DNA of 64,000 bases from assembly GCF_037969765.1 (NCBI RefSeq), contig NZ_CP150207.1, forward strand, positions 4,245,001-4,309,000, in the 5' to 3' direction. Made by a program: the position numbers and the translations under genes. The notes under the pieces are model-generated. The model did no database searches, was not told the DNA's origin, and worked only from the letters and a program-made list of their open reading frames with translations. The DNA is from Paenibacillus sp. FSL W8-0186. Lineage in GTDB: Bacteria > Bacillota > Bacilli > Paenibacillales > Paenibacillaceae. Below are positions 1 through 9,735 of the stretch, in pieces. The number at the start of each line of letters is the position of its first letter. Positions within the stretch are counted from its first letter, which is position 1.

Positions 1-288
1 CTTGGTAGGCCTTTACCCCACCAACTAGCTAATGCGCCGTAGGCCCATCTGTAAGTGACAGATTGCTCCGTCTTTCAGCATCCCGCCATGCGGCGAAATG
101 ATTTATCCGGTATTAGCTACCGTTTCCGGCAGTTATCCCAGTCTTACAGGCAGGTTGCCTACGTATTACTCACCCGTCCGCCGCTAAGTTATTTCGGAAG
201 CAAGCTTCCAAAATAACTCCGCTCGACTTGCATGTATTAGGCACGCCGCCAGCGTTCGTCCTGAGCCAGGATCAAACTCTCCAATAAA
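1..288 (-). rRNA. rrs: 16S ribosomal RNA, 5' portion (gene continues beyond the left edge)
   Basis: The reverse complement of 241-288 carries the universal 16S start (AGAGTTTGATCCTGGCTCAG followed by the ACGAACGCTGGCGGC segment), and the remainder reads as the conserved first ~290 nt. The mature 5' end is placed near 288 by comparison with Bacillus 16S, which begins with TTTAT(C/T)GGAGAG. The gene is cut by the window edge, so 23S, 5S and any tRNAs of this operon lie outside to the left. Confidence 0.97.
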
Positions 289-470
289 GGATGAAATCAT
301 CGTATATCCAATGGATGGGATCTTTCATCCGAGATGAAAGGAAGTTTTACCGAAGGTAAAATCTCTTTCAGCTAAGGTGTTTGACTTACTCATTTTGAAT
401 CTGACGAGATCAGATTTGCATCTGACTCTATTATTTAGATTTCACTTCCGTGAAACCCGCTCACTCGTTG

Positions 471-488
471 TTCAGTTTTCAAAGATCA
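471..488 (-). promoter_or_regulatory. boxA-like antitermination element in the rRNA leader
   Basis: On the minus strand this reads TGATCTTTGAAAACTGAA, which matches the boxA-type element found just upstream of 16S genes in Bacillales (TG-TCTTTGAAAAC). It lies about 185 nt before the mature 16S start. The known role of boxA is to bind the NusB/NusE antitermination complex; here that role is inferred from sequence and position. Confidence 0.6.
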
Positions 489-532
489 ACTTTGTTCTCA
501 TTCGCTACCGTTGTTTCAGCGGCGACTTAAAT

Positions 533-561
533 AATATAACACATTTATTCTCGGCTGGCAA
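533..561 (-). promoter_or_regulatory. rRNA operon promoter (sigma-A type)
   Basis: On the minus strand: -35 TTGCCA (561-556), 17-bp spacer, -10 TATATT (538-533). A run of A/T upstream (about 565-600) resembles an UP element. The predicted start near 525 gives a leader of about 235 nt before 16S. The stretch 289-532 otherwise holds only the leader; I see no protein gene in it. Confidence 0.65.
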
Positions 562-703
562 GCACTTTTTTTGATAAAAATAAAATCAATTAAGTTTTCG
601 CCTTCCGCCCTCAAAGAATGATCTATCATCTTTTTATCGGGACATTTAATATATCATATAAACCAATCTATCAGCAAGCAGTTTTGCAATCATTATTCAT
701 AGT

Positions 704-732
704 AAAAAAAGGAAGAGGCGCCTCGGCGCCTC
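704..732 (-). terminator. Intrinsic terminator of the LysM protein gene
   Basis: Minus strand: GAGGCGCC - GA - GGCGCCTC stem (732-715), two-base loop, followed shortly by seven Ts (710-704). It lies 14 nt past the stop codon of the gene at 747. Confidence 0.8.
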
Positions 733-746
733 TCTGTCGTTTTGGT

Positions 747-2456
747 CTAATTATTAATCCAAGGATTACGTTTGCGGCTGCGTTTCTTTCTTGTCGTCGG
801 CTTCTTGTTTTTTGCTTCCGAACTCCGCTCTGGTTTACCTTTCCTAACTTCAGAAATATTCGCATCTTTCTGGGCTTGCTGCGGCGTATCCGTATTCTGA
901 CCCGTACTGTCTGTTCTTTCTTCGACTTGGTCTGCTGCCTGGATATTCGCTGTATCCTCCCTACTTCCGCCTTTATGCCAATCTTCGTGGTGCATTTGCT
1001 CGGGAGCACCGAATCCCCCTAACGGAGACACAGGCACATTAGGCATTGCCGCTTGGTACGGCTGAACCGCAAAAGGCGCGTTCGTGTACGGCTGGACTGC
1101 CGAATGTCCAGAGCAGCCACAGGGTGAATAGGTGTGATGCGGCTCATAGTAAGGAGCTGAGTAAGGATAAGCTACATTAGGCGAGACTGATGAATAGGGT
1201 AAGATCGATCCAGGTGATACAGATGCATTTGGCGATACATTAGCATTAGCCCCGTATAAGGGAGCAACATTCGATGAGAGCTGGGCCTGCCCCCACGGTA
1301 AATTGTCACTTCCCGGGAACGGCGCATTTGGCGTATAGCTTTCTGGCATGACATTTCCTGCTTCAGGATAACCATGCGGGTGATGATGAGAGTGATGGGA
1401 GTGAGTATGATGAGTATGGTGAGAATGATGATATGGCAGGTTTTCATGGGCATACGGATGTACAGGTGAACATGGATTCATATATTGTGGCGACTGGTAA
1501 GGCGCATTCGACAGACCCGGATATTCTCCCATGGCAGCCTCATTCGGCCAAGCTGGCGGAAAATCATAATAAGAAGATACATTTTCATTCTCGAAATGAT
1601 AGGGAGAGTACATATTCTCATGATGATGTGTGCCATGACCGGAACATCCGCACGGCGAATAAGGCGGGTGCTGCCCAGCTACTGGCATCGGCGGCTGCTC
1701 GACTTTGAATTGAAATGGTGACACTAGTTCAGGACAATGCGGTGTGGGCGGGCAAGGAGGCTCCTCATATTTAATCGGCTTCACCTCCATTTGAGGTACC
1801 TGCTGGGGAACGACGGGCATGACATTTTCAATAATTTTAATATTCTCAACTTTGACGCTCTCCAGTTTAATGCTTTCAGGCTTCACGATAGGAGCCGGCT
1901 TCGGATTCTCCGCAATCGGCTTAATATTCTCCGGCTTAGGATTCTCTGCAATCGGTTTGATATTCTCCGGCATCACATTTTCTGGCTTGATATTTTCCGG
2001 TTGAATGTTCTCAGGCTTGATGTTCTCGGGTTTCACATTTTCAATCGGGGCCGTATTTTTCTTCTGGATCGGACTAACCAGGTTTGGATTAGGCGCGGCA
2101 TTATTGGAAGGATTGTTCGCCCCTGGATTGGCGGCACCGGGAATGTTGATCACATCCCCAACGTTAAGTACATTAGGATCACTCAACTGCGGGTTGGCAT
2201 TTACCAGAGCCTGCAATGGCAGTCCCCAGGCTTTGGACAACTTCCAGAGAGAATCCCCTTGCTTCACAGTATGCTTGTAGATAATCCCTTCCTCCACGGG
2301 AACGGCCGAAGTAGGAATCTTAACCTTCATTCCTATGCTAAGCTCATCTGGATTGCTGATTTGCGGATTTGCCTCGATTATTTTCTGCAGAGGGACATCA
2401 TATTTTTTTGATAACTCAAACAAAGTATCTCCTTGTTTTACGATATGGATTTTCAC
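747..2456 (-). CDS. SafA-like spore coat protein with two LysM domains
   Basis: 569 aa. Two N-terminal LysM domains (about residues 2-47 and 60-106, each with the VKQGDTL / VKQGDSL start) should bind peptidoglycan. Residues 138-212 are a low-complexity run of PENI/KPEN units. Residues 343-361 are almost all His with a few Ser/Thr, and two YSPCGCSGH motifs (near 266 and 446) suggest metal binding or crosslinking. The C-terminus is very basic (KKRSRKR). LysM plus a long Pro/Tyr/His-rich tail fits SafA, which directs inner coat assembly with SpoVID; a SpoVID homologue is encoded at 38458. The start is GTG, with AGGAGG (2472-2467) ten bases upstream. A GCATAGGAT motif near 2522 could be part of a mother-cell sigma promoter (weak). 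The LysM domains are certain; equivalence to SafA is inferred. Confidence 0.75.
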   Translation of the reverse strand: MKIHIVKQGDTLFELSKKYDVPLQKIIEANPQISNPDELSIGMKVKIPTSAVPVEEGIIYKHTVKQGDSLWKLSKAWGLPLQALVNANPQLSDPNVLNVGDVINIPGAANPGANNPSNNAAPNPNLVSPIQKKNTAPIENVKPENIKPENIQPENIKPENVMPENIKPIAENPKPENIKPIAENPKPAPIVKPESIKLESVKVENIKIIENVMPVVPQQVPQMEVKPIKYEEPPCPPTPHCPELVSPFQFKVEQPPMPVAGQHPPYSPCGCSGHGTHHHENMYSPYHFENENVSSYYDFPPAWPNEAAMGEYPGLSNAPYQSPQYMNPCSPVHPYAHENLPYHHSHHTHHTHSHHSHHHPHGYPEAGNVMPESYTPNAPFPGSDNLPWGQAQLSSNVAPLYGANANVSPNASVSPGSILPYSSVSPNVAYPYSAPYYEPHHTYSPCGCSGHSAVQPYTNAPFAVQPYQAAMPNVPVSPLGGFGAPEQMHHEDWHKGGSREDTANIQAADQVEERTDSTGQNTDTPQQAQKDANISEVRKGKPERSSEAKNKKPTTRKKRSRKRNPWINN

Positions 2457-2558
2457 GTGCTAAAGACCTCCTAGGTTTCTTCTCCGGACCGTGATCTTCG
2501 CCCGGGGCCCATTTAATACATCCTATGCAGGAGCCCGGCTTTTGACATCCATGTAACG

Positions 2559-2598
2559 AAAAAAACCTATCCTTCTTTATAGAAAAAAAGGATAGGTT
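2559..2598 (-). terminator. Intrinsic terminator of the pheB-ilvE operon
   Basis: Minus strand: AACCTATCCTT stem partner pair (2598-2588 with 2574-2564) followed by a T run (2564-2559). It lies just after the ilvE stop. Confidence 0.8.
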
Positions 2599-2613
2599 CC
2601 TTAAATTAGAGTC

Positions 2614-3492
2614 TTACCAAACTTTTAAGCCGTCTTTATCCACAATGCTGCGGAATTCCTCCAACAGCTTGAGAGTGATCGGGCCGGCATGTCCCTCACC
2701 AATAATCCGCCCATCGACTTCGCGGACCGCAATAACCTCAGCCGCGGTTCCTGTCAGGAATACTTCATCAGCTACATAAACATCATGAAGCGTAAACGGC
2801 TCTTCCTTCAGTTTATAGCCCTTCTCATGGCAAATATCAATGATGGCTTGGCGGGTAATCCCCTCTAAAGCGCCTAAATAGCATGGCGGTGTCGTAATGA
2901 CCCCGTTCTTCACGATAAAAATATTATCTCCCGAGCCTTCGGTCACATAACCTTGCGAGTTCAGCATAATCGCTTCGCCCGCGCCGGACAGGTTCGACTG
3001 GATTTTTACCAGGATGTTGTTCAAATAGTTCAGCGATTTGATTTTCGGATTCAGCGCGTCCGGAATATTGCGTTTTGTCGATACGGACACCGTCTTCAAG
3101 CCGGTTTTGTATGCCTCCTCTGAATAAATCGCGAGCTGCTCAGCGATGATAATGACAGAGGCCTTAGGACAGCGGTTCGGATCCAGCCCCAGGTTGCCTG
3201 CACCGCGGGACACAACCAGACGGATGTACCCGTCGCGGAGCTCGTTACGACGCAGTGTTTCGACCAAAGCGTCCTCCATCTCCTGATACGTGAGAGGAAT
3301 GTTTAGCATGATGGATTTCGCGGAATCATACAAGCGGTCCAAGTGCTCTTTGCATTTGAAAATATTCCCGTTATAGATGCGAATTCCTTCGAATATCCCA
3401 TCACCGTATAAGAAACCGTGATCGTATACGGAGATTTTTGCATTATCCTTTGTTACGAATTGTCCATCTAAATAAATCCATTGTTCTGCCAT
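2614..3492 (-). CDS. ilvE: Branched-chain amino acid aminotransferase
   Basis: 292 aa, a fold-type IV PLP aminotransferase of normal length. It catalyses the last, reversible step of Leu/Ile/Val synthesis (2-oxo acid plus glutamate). The PLP lysine is K152 in the KSLNYLNN segment. The class IV signature around TEGSGDNIF (about 184-193) and the N-terminal DHGFLYGDGIFEG are intact. The start codon shares one base with the pheA stop (TAATG), indicating translational coupling. A GGAGGTG Shine-Dalgarno lies inside the pheA 3' end. D-amino acid aminotransferase is a related family, but the KxLNYLNN context favours IlvE. It is the last gene of the operon, ahead of a strong terminator. Confidence 0.93.
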   Translation of the reverse strand: MAEQWIYLDGQFVTKDNAKISVYDHGFLYGDGIFEGIRIYNGNIFKCKEHLDRLYDSAKSIMLNIPLTYQEMEDALVETLRRNELRDGYIRLVVSRGAGNLGLDPNRCPKASVIIIAEQLAIYSEEAYKTGLKTVSVSTKRNIPDALNPKIKSLNYLNNILVKIQSNLSGAGEAIMLNSQGYVTEGSGDNIFIVKNGVITTPPCYLGALEGITRQAIIDICHEKGYKLKEEPFTLHDVYVADEVFLTGTAAEVIAVREVDGRIIGEGHAGPITLKLLEEFRSIVDKDGLKVW

Positions 3493-4391
3493 TATTTTCG
3501 CACCTCCAGCTTATGATTCTTCACAGAATAACTTGGGTAGGAACCAAGTATACGTACTTGGCAGCCTAACGCCTCAATCTCTCCAATGGCTGATTGCAGC
3601 AGGACAGTGTCCAGGGAGGAGAGGACATCCATATAAAAATAGTAACTTCCAAGCCGCTTCTTGGTAGGTCTCGATTCGATGCGAGACAGGTTCAGCTTTC
3701 GCCAGGCAAAAGCCGACAACACTTGATGCAGAGCGCCCGGAAAATCCTCGGGAAGCGTGACCAGAATGCTCGTTTTATCCTGGGCAGCCTCACTCCGTTT
3801 CAATTGGAGCGGCTCCTGACCGATCAGGACAAACCGGGTATAGTTGTTGTCATGATCCGTGACCCGGTCGGCCAAAATATCCAGCCCATGCGTCTTGGCG
3901 CCGAGCGCAGTGCCGATTGCCGTCCAGCCTTCGCCAGGGCGCTGCTTAACCAGCTTTACGGCTTCCGACGTACTTGCGACATGCTCCAGTTCCGCTTGAG
4001 GCATGTTGGCCTTCAGGAACTGCATGCACTGCGCCATAGCCACCGGATGTGACAGCACCTTGGTCACTTTTGCATAATCAATCTGGCTCGCATCGGAATC
4101 CGATACGAATTCTTTCCTGTCGCCGATTAAATTTTGAATGGAAGGGTACACCCATTCTACTTGCATCGGGATATCGACTTCATGGACGAGCCAATCCATA
4201 TGCAAACTAACGGAGCCTTCAATCGTATTTTCAATCGGAATAACGCTGTACTGGCTTACACCATTTGCCGTCGCCAGAAACACGTCGGAAATCTGCTTGC
4301 AATGATGCAGCTGTACCTGCTCTTCACCAAATAAATGAAGAACAGCCTCATGAGATACCGAGCCTTCCGGCAGCAACGCAATTACTTTCAT
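3492..4391 (-). CDS. pheA: Prephenate dehydratase
   Basis: 299 aa. Converts prephenate to phenylpyruvate in phenylalanine synthesis. The N-terminal PDT domain (about 1-190) keeps the substrate-binding IPIENTIEGSV segment and the catalytic TRF triplet (T185-R186-F187). The usual GPxGTFSH start is altered to LPEGSVSH. A C-terminal ACT domain (about 205-285) with the ESRP motif is the phenylalanine feedback site. There is no chorismate mutase domain, as in Bacillus. Its start overlaps the thrB stop by 4 nt (ATGA). In B. subtilis pheA follows pheB directly; here hom-thrC-thrB lies between them. Confidence 0.95.
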   Translation of the reverse strand: MKVIALLPEGSVSHEAVLHLFGEEQVQLHHCKQISDVFLATANGVSQYSVIPIENTIEGSVSLHMDWLVHEVDIPMQVEWVYPSIQNLIGDRKEFVSDSDASQIDYAKVTKVLSHPVAMAQCMQFLKANMPQAELEHVASTSEAVKLVKQRPGEGWTAIGTALGAKTHGLDILADRVTDHDNNYTRFVLIGQEPLQLKRSEAAQDKTSILVTLPEDFPGALHQVLSAFAWRKLNLSRIESRPTKKRLGSYYFYMDVLSSLDTVLLQSAIGEIEALGCQVRILGSYPSYSVKNHKLEVRK

Positions 4392-5356
4392 GCTCTGACT
4401 TCCCCTTTTATGGAATCAATGAACTGCTCACCTGTATTTATAGTAAGCGTCTTAGCGCCTTGTGTGCAAGGTTGCAGCCAAATAGTCTGAGCCTGGATTC
4501 CCTGTTCGCCAAGCACCTTAAGCAAAAAGCGTTCTAATTCTGCGCCTCTATTCTCACGGCGGTCCATTAACGCCAGCAGCGTCGGACCCGCTCCACTAAG
4601 CGCAGCGCCGAGGGCGCCGTGCTCCGTCGCCTCTTTCAATATGCGCTCCATACCCGGCACCAAGGAAGCACGGAACGGCTGATGCAGCCGATCCTGCATC
4701 GACGCACGAATCAGGTCAAGCCTGCCGGAAGCCATCGCTGCTGTAAACAGAGAGGTCCGGCTAATATTAAATACGGCATCGCCCAAGCTGACCTGTTCGG
4801 GAAGTACCTGGCGCGCTTTCGATGTAGAGAGCTGGAAGTCGGGAATCGCCACCAAAACCTCCAGATCGGCCGGCGGCTCGATCCGCAAATACTCAGCATG
4901 AGCCCCGTCCCATACAGCCGTAATCAATCCCCCAAACAGGGAAGCGCCGACATTATCCGGATGCTTCTCAAGCGCCGTAGCCATATCGAACAGCTTGGCT
5001 TGATCCAGCGGGGAACCGATAAGCTCATTTGCCGCGACCAGTGCACCGACGATCGCCGATGCACTGCTGCCAAGACCTCTGGTAAGCGGAATATCCGAAT
5101 ACATGGAAATTTCCAGTTCGGGAAGAGATACCCCTGCTTCGCGAAAAACAGATTGAGCTACCTCGTAAATAAGATTGTTTTTATTGGTTGGAATCCCCTT
5201 CATCTGATCGCCGTATAAATGAATATTCGTCGCTTCCGCTGGTTTCATCTCAATCCAGGCGTAAAGCGACAAGGCCATGCCGAGCGTATCGAAGCCTGGA
5301 CCCAGATTGGCCGTACTCGCTGGTACTTTGACGCGGACGCCCGCTTCAGACATCAT
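4388..5356 (-). CDS. thrB: Homoserine kinase
   Basis: 322 aa, GHMP kinase family. Phosphorylates homoserine for threonine synthase. The N-terminal [16 protein letters not shown] segment (11-26) and the ATP-binding [11 protein letters not shown] motif (92-102) are intact, and the C-terminal [10 protein letters not shown] motif is present. It overlaps thrC by 4 nt at its start and pheA by 4 nt at its end, so it is translationally coupled on both sides. Two Met codons open the frame (5356 and 5353); the second forms the ATGA overlap with the thrC stop, so either could be used. Confidence 0.96.
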   Translation of the reverse strand: MMSEAGVRVKVPASTANLGPGFDTLGMALSLYAWIEMKPAEATNIHLYGDQMKGIPTNKNNLIYEVAQSVFREAGVSLPELEISMYSDIPLTRGLGSSASAIVGALVAANELIGSPLDQAKLFDMATALEKHPDNVGASLFGGLITAVWDGAHAEYLRIEPPADLEVLVAIPDFQLSTSKARQVLPEQVSLGDAVFNISRTSLFTAAMASGRLDLIRASMQDRLHQPFRASLVPGMERILKEATEHGALGAALSGAGPTLLALMDRRENRGAELERFLLKVLGEQGIQAQTIWLQPCTQGAKTLTINTGEQFIDSIKGEVRA

Positions 5357-6423
5357 TGCTGCTCTCCTTGCAGCTTCGCGATGGCCGCCATAACTGCTTC
5401 TTCCGTATCCTTCACGACAATTGGCTCGCTGCCAATGCTCTTGATCGCAATATTAGGATCCTTCAAGCCATGGCCGGTCAAGACGCAAACAACGGTTTCT
5501 CCACCTTTAAAGTAACCTTCGCGATGGAGCTTATACACACCGGCAACAGATGCCGCAGAAGCCGGTTCCGCAAAAATGCCTTCACGCGCCGCGATCGTCT
5601 TATACGCTGTCAAAATTTCCTCATCGGTTACGTAATTGATCTGTCCACCAGACTCCTCTGCGGCGGCTACTGCCGTCTTCCAGCTTGCCGGGTTGCCGAT
5701 GCGGATTGCGGTCGCAACAGTTTCTGGCTCCAGGATCGGCTCACCTTTAACGATAGCCATCGCTCCTTCGGCTTCAAAGCCGACCATGCGCGGAAGTGAA
5801 TTGCTCTTGCCATGCTGCTGATACTCCTTAAAGCCCTTCCAGTATGCAGAAATATTCCCTGCATTGCCGACTGGAATCGCCAGGACGTCCGGCGCTTTGC
5901 CCAATTGGTCGCAAACTTCAAACGCTGCCGTCTTCTGTCCTTCAATCCGGTACGGGTTCACCGAGTTCACCAGCGTAATCGGATGCTTCGCCGTAATATC
6001 GCGGACGATTTCAAGCGCACGGTCAAAGTTTCCTTCGATGGCAATAACTTTGGCTCCGTAAATCATCGCTTGGGCCAGTTTGCCGAGAGCAATGTTATTG
6101 TTCGGGATCAACACGATGCAGTTCAGCCCTGCACGCGCCGCATACGCCGCAGCCGCAGCGGACGTGTTCCCCGTAGAAGCGCACATAATCGTGTTGCTGC
6201 CTTCTTCAATCGCCTTAGCCACGGCCATGACCATTCCGCGGTCTTTAAATGAACCCGTTGGGTTCAGACCCTCGTATTTGAAATACAGATCGAGCCCCAG
6301 CTCCTCGGACAAATTATCAGCACGAACAAGCGGCGTATTGCCTTCATGCAGCGTTAGCAGCGGCGTGTTGTCGTTAATAGGCAAATACTCTTTGTAGGTA
6401 TGCAGCAATCCAAGATATCTCAT
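5353..6423 (-). CDS. thrC: Threonine synthase
   Basis: 356 aa, PLP-dependent fold type II. Converts O-phosphohomoserine to threonine. The PLP lysine is K60 in [10 protein letters not shown]. The [19 protein letters not shown] segment and the GNAGN phosphate-binding loop ([11 protein letters not shown]) are present. Length fits the compact Bacillus-type enzyme rather than the long E. coli/yeast type. A purine-rich Shine-Dalgarno (AAAGGGG) precedes the ATG. It follows hom after 44 nt and overlaps thrB by 4 nt. Confidence 0.96.
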   Translation of the reverse strand: MRYLGLLHTYKEYLPINDNTPLLTLHEGNTPLVRADNLSEELGLDLYFKYEGLNPTGSFKDRGMVMAVAKAIEEGSNTIMCASTGNTSAAAAAYAARAGLNCIVLIPNNNIALGKLAQAMIYGAKVIAIEGNFDRALEIVRDITAKHPITLVNSVNPYRIEGQKTAAFEVCDQLGKAPDVLAIPVGNAGNISAYWKGFKEYQQHGKSNSLPRMVGFEAEGAMAIVKGEPILEPETVATAIRIGNPASWKTAVAAAEESGGQINYVTDEEILTAYKTIAAREGIFAEPASAASVAGVYKLHREGYFKGGETVVCVLTGHGLKDPNIAIKSIGSEPIVVKDTEEAVMAAIAKLQGEQQ

Positions 6424-6467
6424 GAAATAAAAACCCCTTTTATTATTAGGAATAAACGAGAAGATCT

Positions 6468-7754
6468 TTAACCTTCTACGCGGTACACGCTCTTAACGCG
6501 GCGAATAACCTTCAGTGTCTCGAAATGCTTCAGCACTTTATCCATATTCGCCTTCGAGGCATGATGAGTAACGATAATGATTTCAGCATCCGGCGTATGC
6601 TCATTTGGCGATTGCACGACCGATTCCAGACTGACATCATATTCCCCGAACACTTGAGTAATTTGGGCCAGCACACCCGCTTTGTCGTCGACTTCAAGCA
6701 GCAGGAAGTTCTTATAGGCGATTTGCTCGTCGCTCTTCAGCTTCTTTGTTTTATAAGGAACCATTGCTTTCAGGCCGTTGACTCCGAGCTTCAGATTCTT
6801 CACTACCGCAACCAAATCAGCAACTACCGAAGTGGCCGTCGGCATTTCCCCGGCTCCAGCGCCGTAGAACATCGTCTCGCCAACCGCCTCGCCATGGACA
6901 TAAACAGCGTTGAATACGCCGTTGACGGCAGCGATCGGATGGCTCTTTTTCACCATTGTCGGCTGAACGCTAACACTGAATTCATCGTCCTGGCGATCGG
7001 CGATGCCGAGCAGCTTCATCTCATAGCCCAGCTTCTTTGCATAAGCGATATCCTCCTTGGACACGCTCGAAATCCCCCGGACATCGACATCACTCAGCTC
7101 CACGTTCGTTCTGAAGCCGAGAGTTCCCAAGATGACCATCTTGCGGGCCGCATCCAAGCCTTCCACGTCTGATGTCGGGTCAGCTTCGGCATAGCCAAGC
7201 TCCTGCGCTTCCTTGAGGACATCCTCATAGGATGCATCTTCTTGGCTCATCTTGCTCAGAATATAGTTTGTCGTCCCATTGACGATCCCCATAATCTTAA
7301 CGATGCGATCCGAAGAGAAGCCCTCGATCAGCGTCCGGATGATCGGAATCCCCCCGGCCACACTCGCTTCATAGAATACATCACATTGCTTCTCCAACGC
7401 CTTGGCCATGATCTCCGAGCCATAGAGCGCCATAAGATCCTTGTTTGCCGTTACAATATGTTTTCCCCGATCCAGCGCCTCGAGGATATATTCCTTGGCA
7501 GCCTCCACACCGCCCATCACCTCGACGATGACATCGATTTCCGGATCGCGGATCACCTCCCAAGGATCTTCCGTAAGCTTGCTTTGCTCGATTTCAATGC
7601 TTCTGGCCTTTTCCAGATTTTTAACGGCCACCTTCTCGATGATGATTGGAGATCCGACTTGACTGCTCAAATCCTCCTGGTGTCCTTCGACGATGCGCAC
7701 AACGCCGGTTCCTACGGTGCCAAGCCCCAGTAATCCTACCTTAACGGGTTTCAA
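6468..7754 (-). CDS. hom: Homoserine dehydrogenase
   Basis: 428 aa. Reduces aspartate semialdehyde to homoserine, the branch to threonine and methionine. The N-terminal Rossmann fold has GLGTVGTGV (10-18). The catalytic domain includes the [11 protein letters not shown] segment and the GLDAARKM lysine region. A C-terminal ACT domain (about 348-425) is expected to sense threonine. The start codon is TTG (7754-7752), supported by AGGAGG ten bases upstream; no ATG lies nearby in frame. It is 64 nt after pheB with no promoter or terminator visible between them, so I place it in the same operon. Confidence 0.95.
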   Translation of the reverse strand: MKPVKVGLLGLGTVGTGVVRIVEGHQEDLSSQVGSPIIIEKVAVKNLEKARSIEIEQSKLTEDPWEVIRDPEIDVIVEVMGGVEAAKEYILEALDRGKHIVTANKDLMALYGSEIMAKALEKQCDVFYEASVAGGIPIIRTLIEGFSSDRIVKIMGIVNGTTNYILSKMSQEDASYEDVLKEAQELGYAEADPTSDVEGLDAARKMVILGTLGFRTNVELSDVDVRGISSVSKEDIAYAKKLGYEMKLLGIADRQDDEFSVSVQPTMVKKSHPIAAVNGVFNAVYVHGEAVGETMFYGAGAGEMPTATSVVADLVAVVKNLKLGVNGLKAMVPYKTKKLKSDEQIAYKNFLLLEVDDKAGVLAQITQVFGEYDVSLESVVQSPNEHTPDAEIIIVTHHASKANMDKVLKHFETLKVIRRVKSVYRVEG

Positions 7755-7818
7755 TATAAGTCCCCTCCTGTTCCCTATGCGGGTTGTTTATGTCGAATTG
7801 TATTGCTGCGGGAGATAC

Positions 7819-8256
7819 CTATCCTTGACCGACGATTTGAATTTTCTTCACGCCGGAGATTTCTTGCAATGCCTTGAGCATCTTATCCAGTTCCTCCGTC
7901 AGCCGCGAAGTTTCCACGGAGATGACGACATTTGCTCTTCCTTGTAAAGGAATGCTCTGATTGATCGTTAGCACATTCCCTCCCGATCCGGCAAGCAAGG
8001 AAAGTACTTGGGATAAGATGCCGGAGCGATGTTCCAGATCAAACGATATCGTGACGATTTCTTCCCGCTCCATCTGGTTCAATGGATGAATGCCGTCCTT
8101 ATACTTATAAAAAGCACTGCGGCTAAGCCCGACCTGGAGCGTCGCTTCATGCACGGTTTTAACGTCCCCGGCAGCAAGCAGCTGCTTCACCTGAAGCGTC
8201 TTGATCACTGCTTCCGGCAAAATATCTTCACGGACCAAGTAATAACGCTCCTTCAC
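7819..8256 (-). CDS. pheB: PheB, ACT-domain protein
   Basis: 145 aa, the size of B. subtilis PheB (about 147 aa), with the C-terminal half (about 70-142) an ACT domain (ISFDLEHRSGILSQVL). The N-terminal ~65 residues contain a helix-turn-helix-like stretch (VHEATLQVGLSRSAFYKYK). Despite older annotation as a chorismate mutase-like protein, the family has no clear catalytic residues; a regulatory, amino-acid-sensing role is more likely. It is the first gene of the amino-acid operon, behind a good promoter at 8299-8327. Family assignment is firm; the biochemical role is unknown. Confidence 0.88.
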   Translation of the reverse strand: MKERYYLVREDILPEAVIKTLQVKQLLAAGDVKTVHEATLQVGLSRSAFYKYKDGIHPLNQMEREEIVTISFDLEHRSGILSQVLSLLAGSGGNVLTINQSIPLQGRANVVISVETSRLTEELDKMLKALQEISGVKKIQIVGQG

Positions 8257-8298
8257 AAACGTCCTCCCCTTAAAGACTGTTGTTTTCGTATAGTGGAC

Positions 8299-8327
8299 AT
8301 TATAACGAAAAAAAAGTCTGGAGGCAA
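8299..8327 (-). promoter_or_regulatory. Sigma-A promoter of the pheB-hom-thrC-thrB-pheA-ilvE operon
   Basis: Minus strand: -35 TTGCCT (8327-8322), 17-bp spacer, perfect -10 TATAAT (8304-8299). It lies downstream of the obg terminator and about 40 nt before pheB. Confidence 0.7.
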
Positions 8328-8383
8328 CCTATTTTCCGCACAGATTTTCGCGAAATTCCCCTGACCCCGATTTTTGCCGATAG

Positions 8384-8412
8384 ACAACAAAGAGCACCCT
8401 TTACAGGTGCTC
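8384..8412 (-). terminator. Intrinsic terminator after obg
   Basis: Minus strand: GAGCACC - loop - GGTGCTC hairpin (8412-8392) followed by TTTGTTGT. It lies 12 nt past the obg stop and separates the spo0B-obg unit from the pheB operon. Confidence 0.7.
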
Positions 8413-8424
8413 TCCATAAAGACT

Positions 8425-9735
8425 TTAATAGTAGCTGCTTCCCTCAACAAATTCGAATTCAAAATCGCCGATTCGGACAATCGTTCCGTCCTTAGCGCCG
8501 CGTCTCCGTAATTCGTCGTCCACGCCCATATGCCGCATGGTACGCGCAAGCTTGAGAATGGCGTCATGCGTATTCAATTGCATTCGCTTCATCATTCTTT
8601 CGATCTTCGCGCTCTCAACGACAAAATCCTCATTCTCGCGGCGAATCACGAAGTCCTGCTCCTCTTCCTTCTCGAGCTTGTAAATTTTCCGTTCGCTTAA
8701 TTCGGTAACTTCCTCCAGCGCTGGCTCCTCCGGAATCTGATCAAGCAAATCGGCCGTTCTGTAAATCAGTTCCTTGATCCCCTGACGGGTCAGGGAGGAT
8801 ATCGGCATGATTTCAAGATCAGGGCGAATCTCGCTTACCTGTTTGCGGAACTTCTCCAAATGTTCCGCCGCCTCCGGCATATCCATCTTGTTTGCAGCTA
8901 CGATCTGCGGACGGTTCTCGAGCTGGGCGTTATACAGCTTAAGCTCTTCGTTGATCTTCAACCAGTCGTCGAACGGATCGCGGCCTTCCGATCCGGCCAT
9001 ATCGACAACATGAATAATAACGCGCGTCCGCTCCACATGGCGAAGAAATTCATGACCTAGACCCACGCCCTCATGCGCCCCTTCGATAAGGCCCGGGAGG
9101 TCGGCCATAACGAAGCTGCGCCCTTCGTCGACGTCCACCACCCCGAGATTCGGCGTGATGGTCGTAAAATGATAAGCCCCGATTTTCGGCTGAGCCGCAG
9201 ATACAACGGATAACAGCGTAGACTTGCCTACACTCGGAAATCCGACCAACCCCACGTCGGCCATCACCTTAAGCTCCAGCACAATCCAGCGCTCCTCGCC
9301 TTCCTCTCCATGCTCTGCGAGCTCTGGAGCCGGGTTGCTCGGCGTCGCAAAGCGGGTATTGCCCCGGCCTCCGCGGCCTCCCCTCGCTACTACGATTTGT
9401 TGTCCGTGCCGGGTTAAATCGGCGAGCACCTCCTGGGTGTCGTCATCGATAATGACCGTTCCCGGCGGAATCCGAACGATCATATTTTCGGCATTTGCCC
9501 CGTGCTGGCTTTTGTTTCGCCCCTTGACACCGCGATCCGCCTTGAAATGCCGCTGATAGCGGAAATCCATAAGCGTGCGCAGACCTTCGTCTACACGGAA
9601 TATGACGTCTCCGCCCTTCCCGCCGTCGCCGCCCGCAGGACCGCCTTCCGGAACATATTTCTCCCGGCGGAAGGCAACGATACCGTCGCCGCCGTCGCCG
9701 CCTTTTACATACACTTTCGCTTTATCTATAAACAT
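8425..9735 (-). CDS. obg: GTPase ObgE/CgtA
   Basis: 436 aa. Essential GTPase tied to 50S ribosome assembly, stress response and sporulation onset. The glycine-rich Obg fold comes first (about 1-158), then the G domain with P-loop GFPSVGKST (165-173), DLPG (switch II) and NKMD. The C-terminal OCT domain (about 360-430) is present. An in-frame ATG lies 27 nt upstream, but AGAGGTGA sits right before the ATG at 9735 and the protein family starts MF(I/V)D. The start lies inside the 3' end of spo0B (10-nt overlap), the same spo0B-obg pairing as in Bacillus. Confidence 0.96.
   Translation of the reverse strand: MFIDKAKVYVKGGDGGDGIVAFRREKYVPEGGPAGGDGGKGGDVIFRVDEGLRTLMDFRYQRHFKADRGVKGRNKSQHGANAENMIVRIPPGTVIIDDDTQEVLADLTRHGQQIVVARGGRGGRGNTRFATPSNPAPELAEHGEEGEERWIVLELKVMADVGLVGFPSVGKSTLLSVVSAAQPKIGAYHFTTITPNLGVVDVDEGRSFVMADLPGLIEGAHEGVGLGHEFLRHVERTRVIIHVVDMAGSEGRDPFDDWLKINEELKLYNAQLENRPQIVAANKMDMPEAAEHLEKFRKQVSEIRPDLEIMPISSLTRQGIKELIYRTADLLDQIPEEPALEEVTELSERKIYKLEKEEEQDFVIRRENEDFVVESAKIERMMKRMQLNTHDAILKLARTMRHMGVDDELRRRGAKDGTIVRIGDFEFEFVEGSSYY

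Noticed and set aside
377..574. 65-aa plus-strand ORF in the rRNA leader
   Set aside because: It lies opposite the rRNA promoter and leader, with no ribosome site.
1737..2411. Long plus-strand ORFs opposite the LysM protein gene
   Set aside because: They result from the low-complexity PENI/His-rich codons read on the other strand; no ribosome site and no family resemblance.
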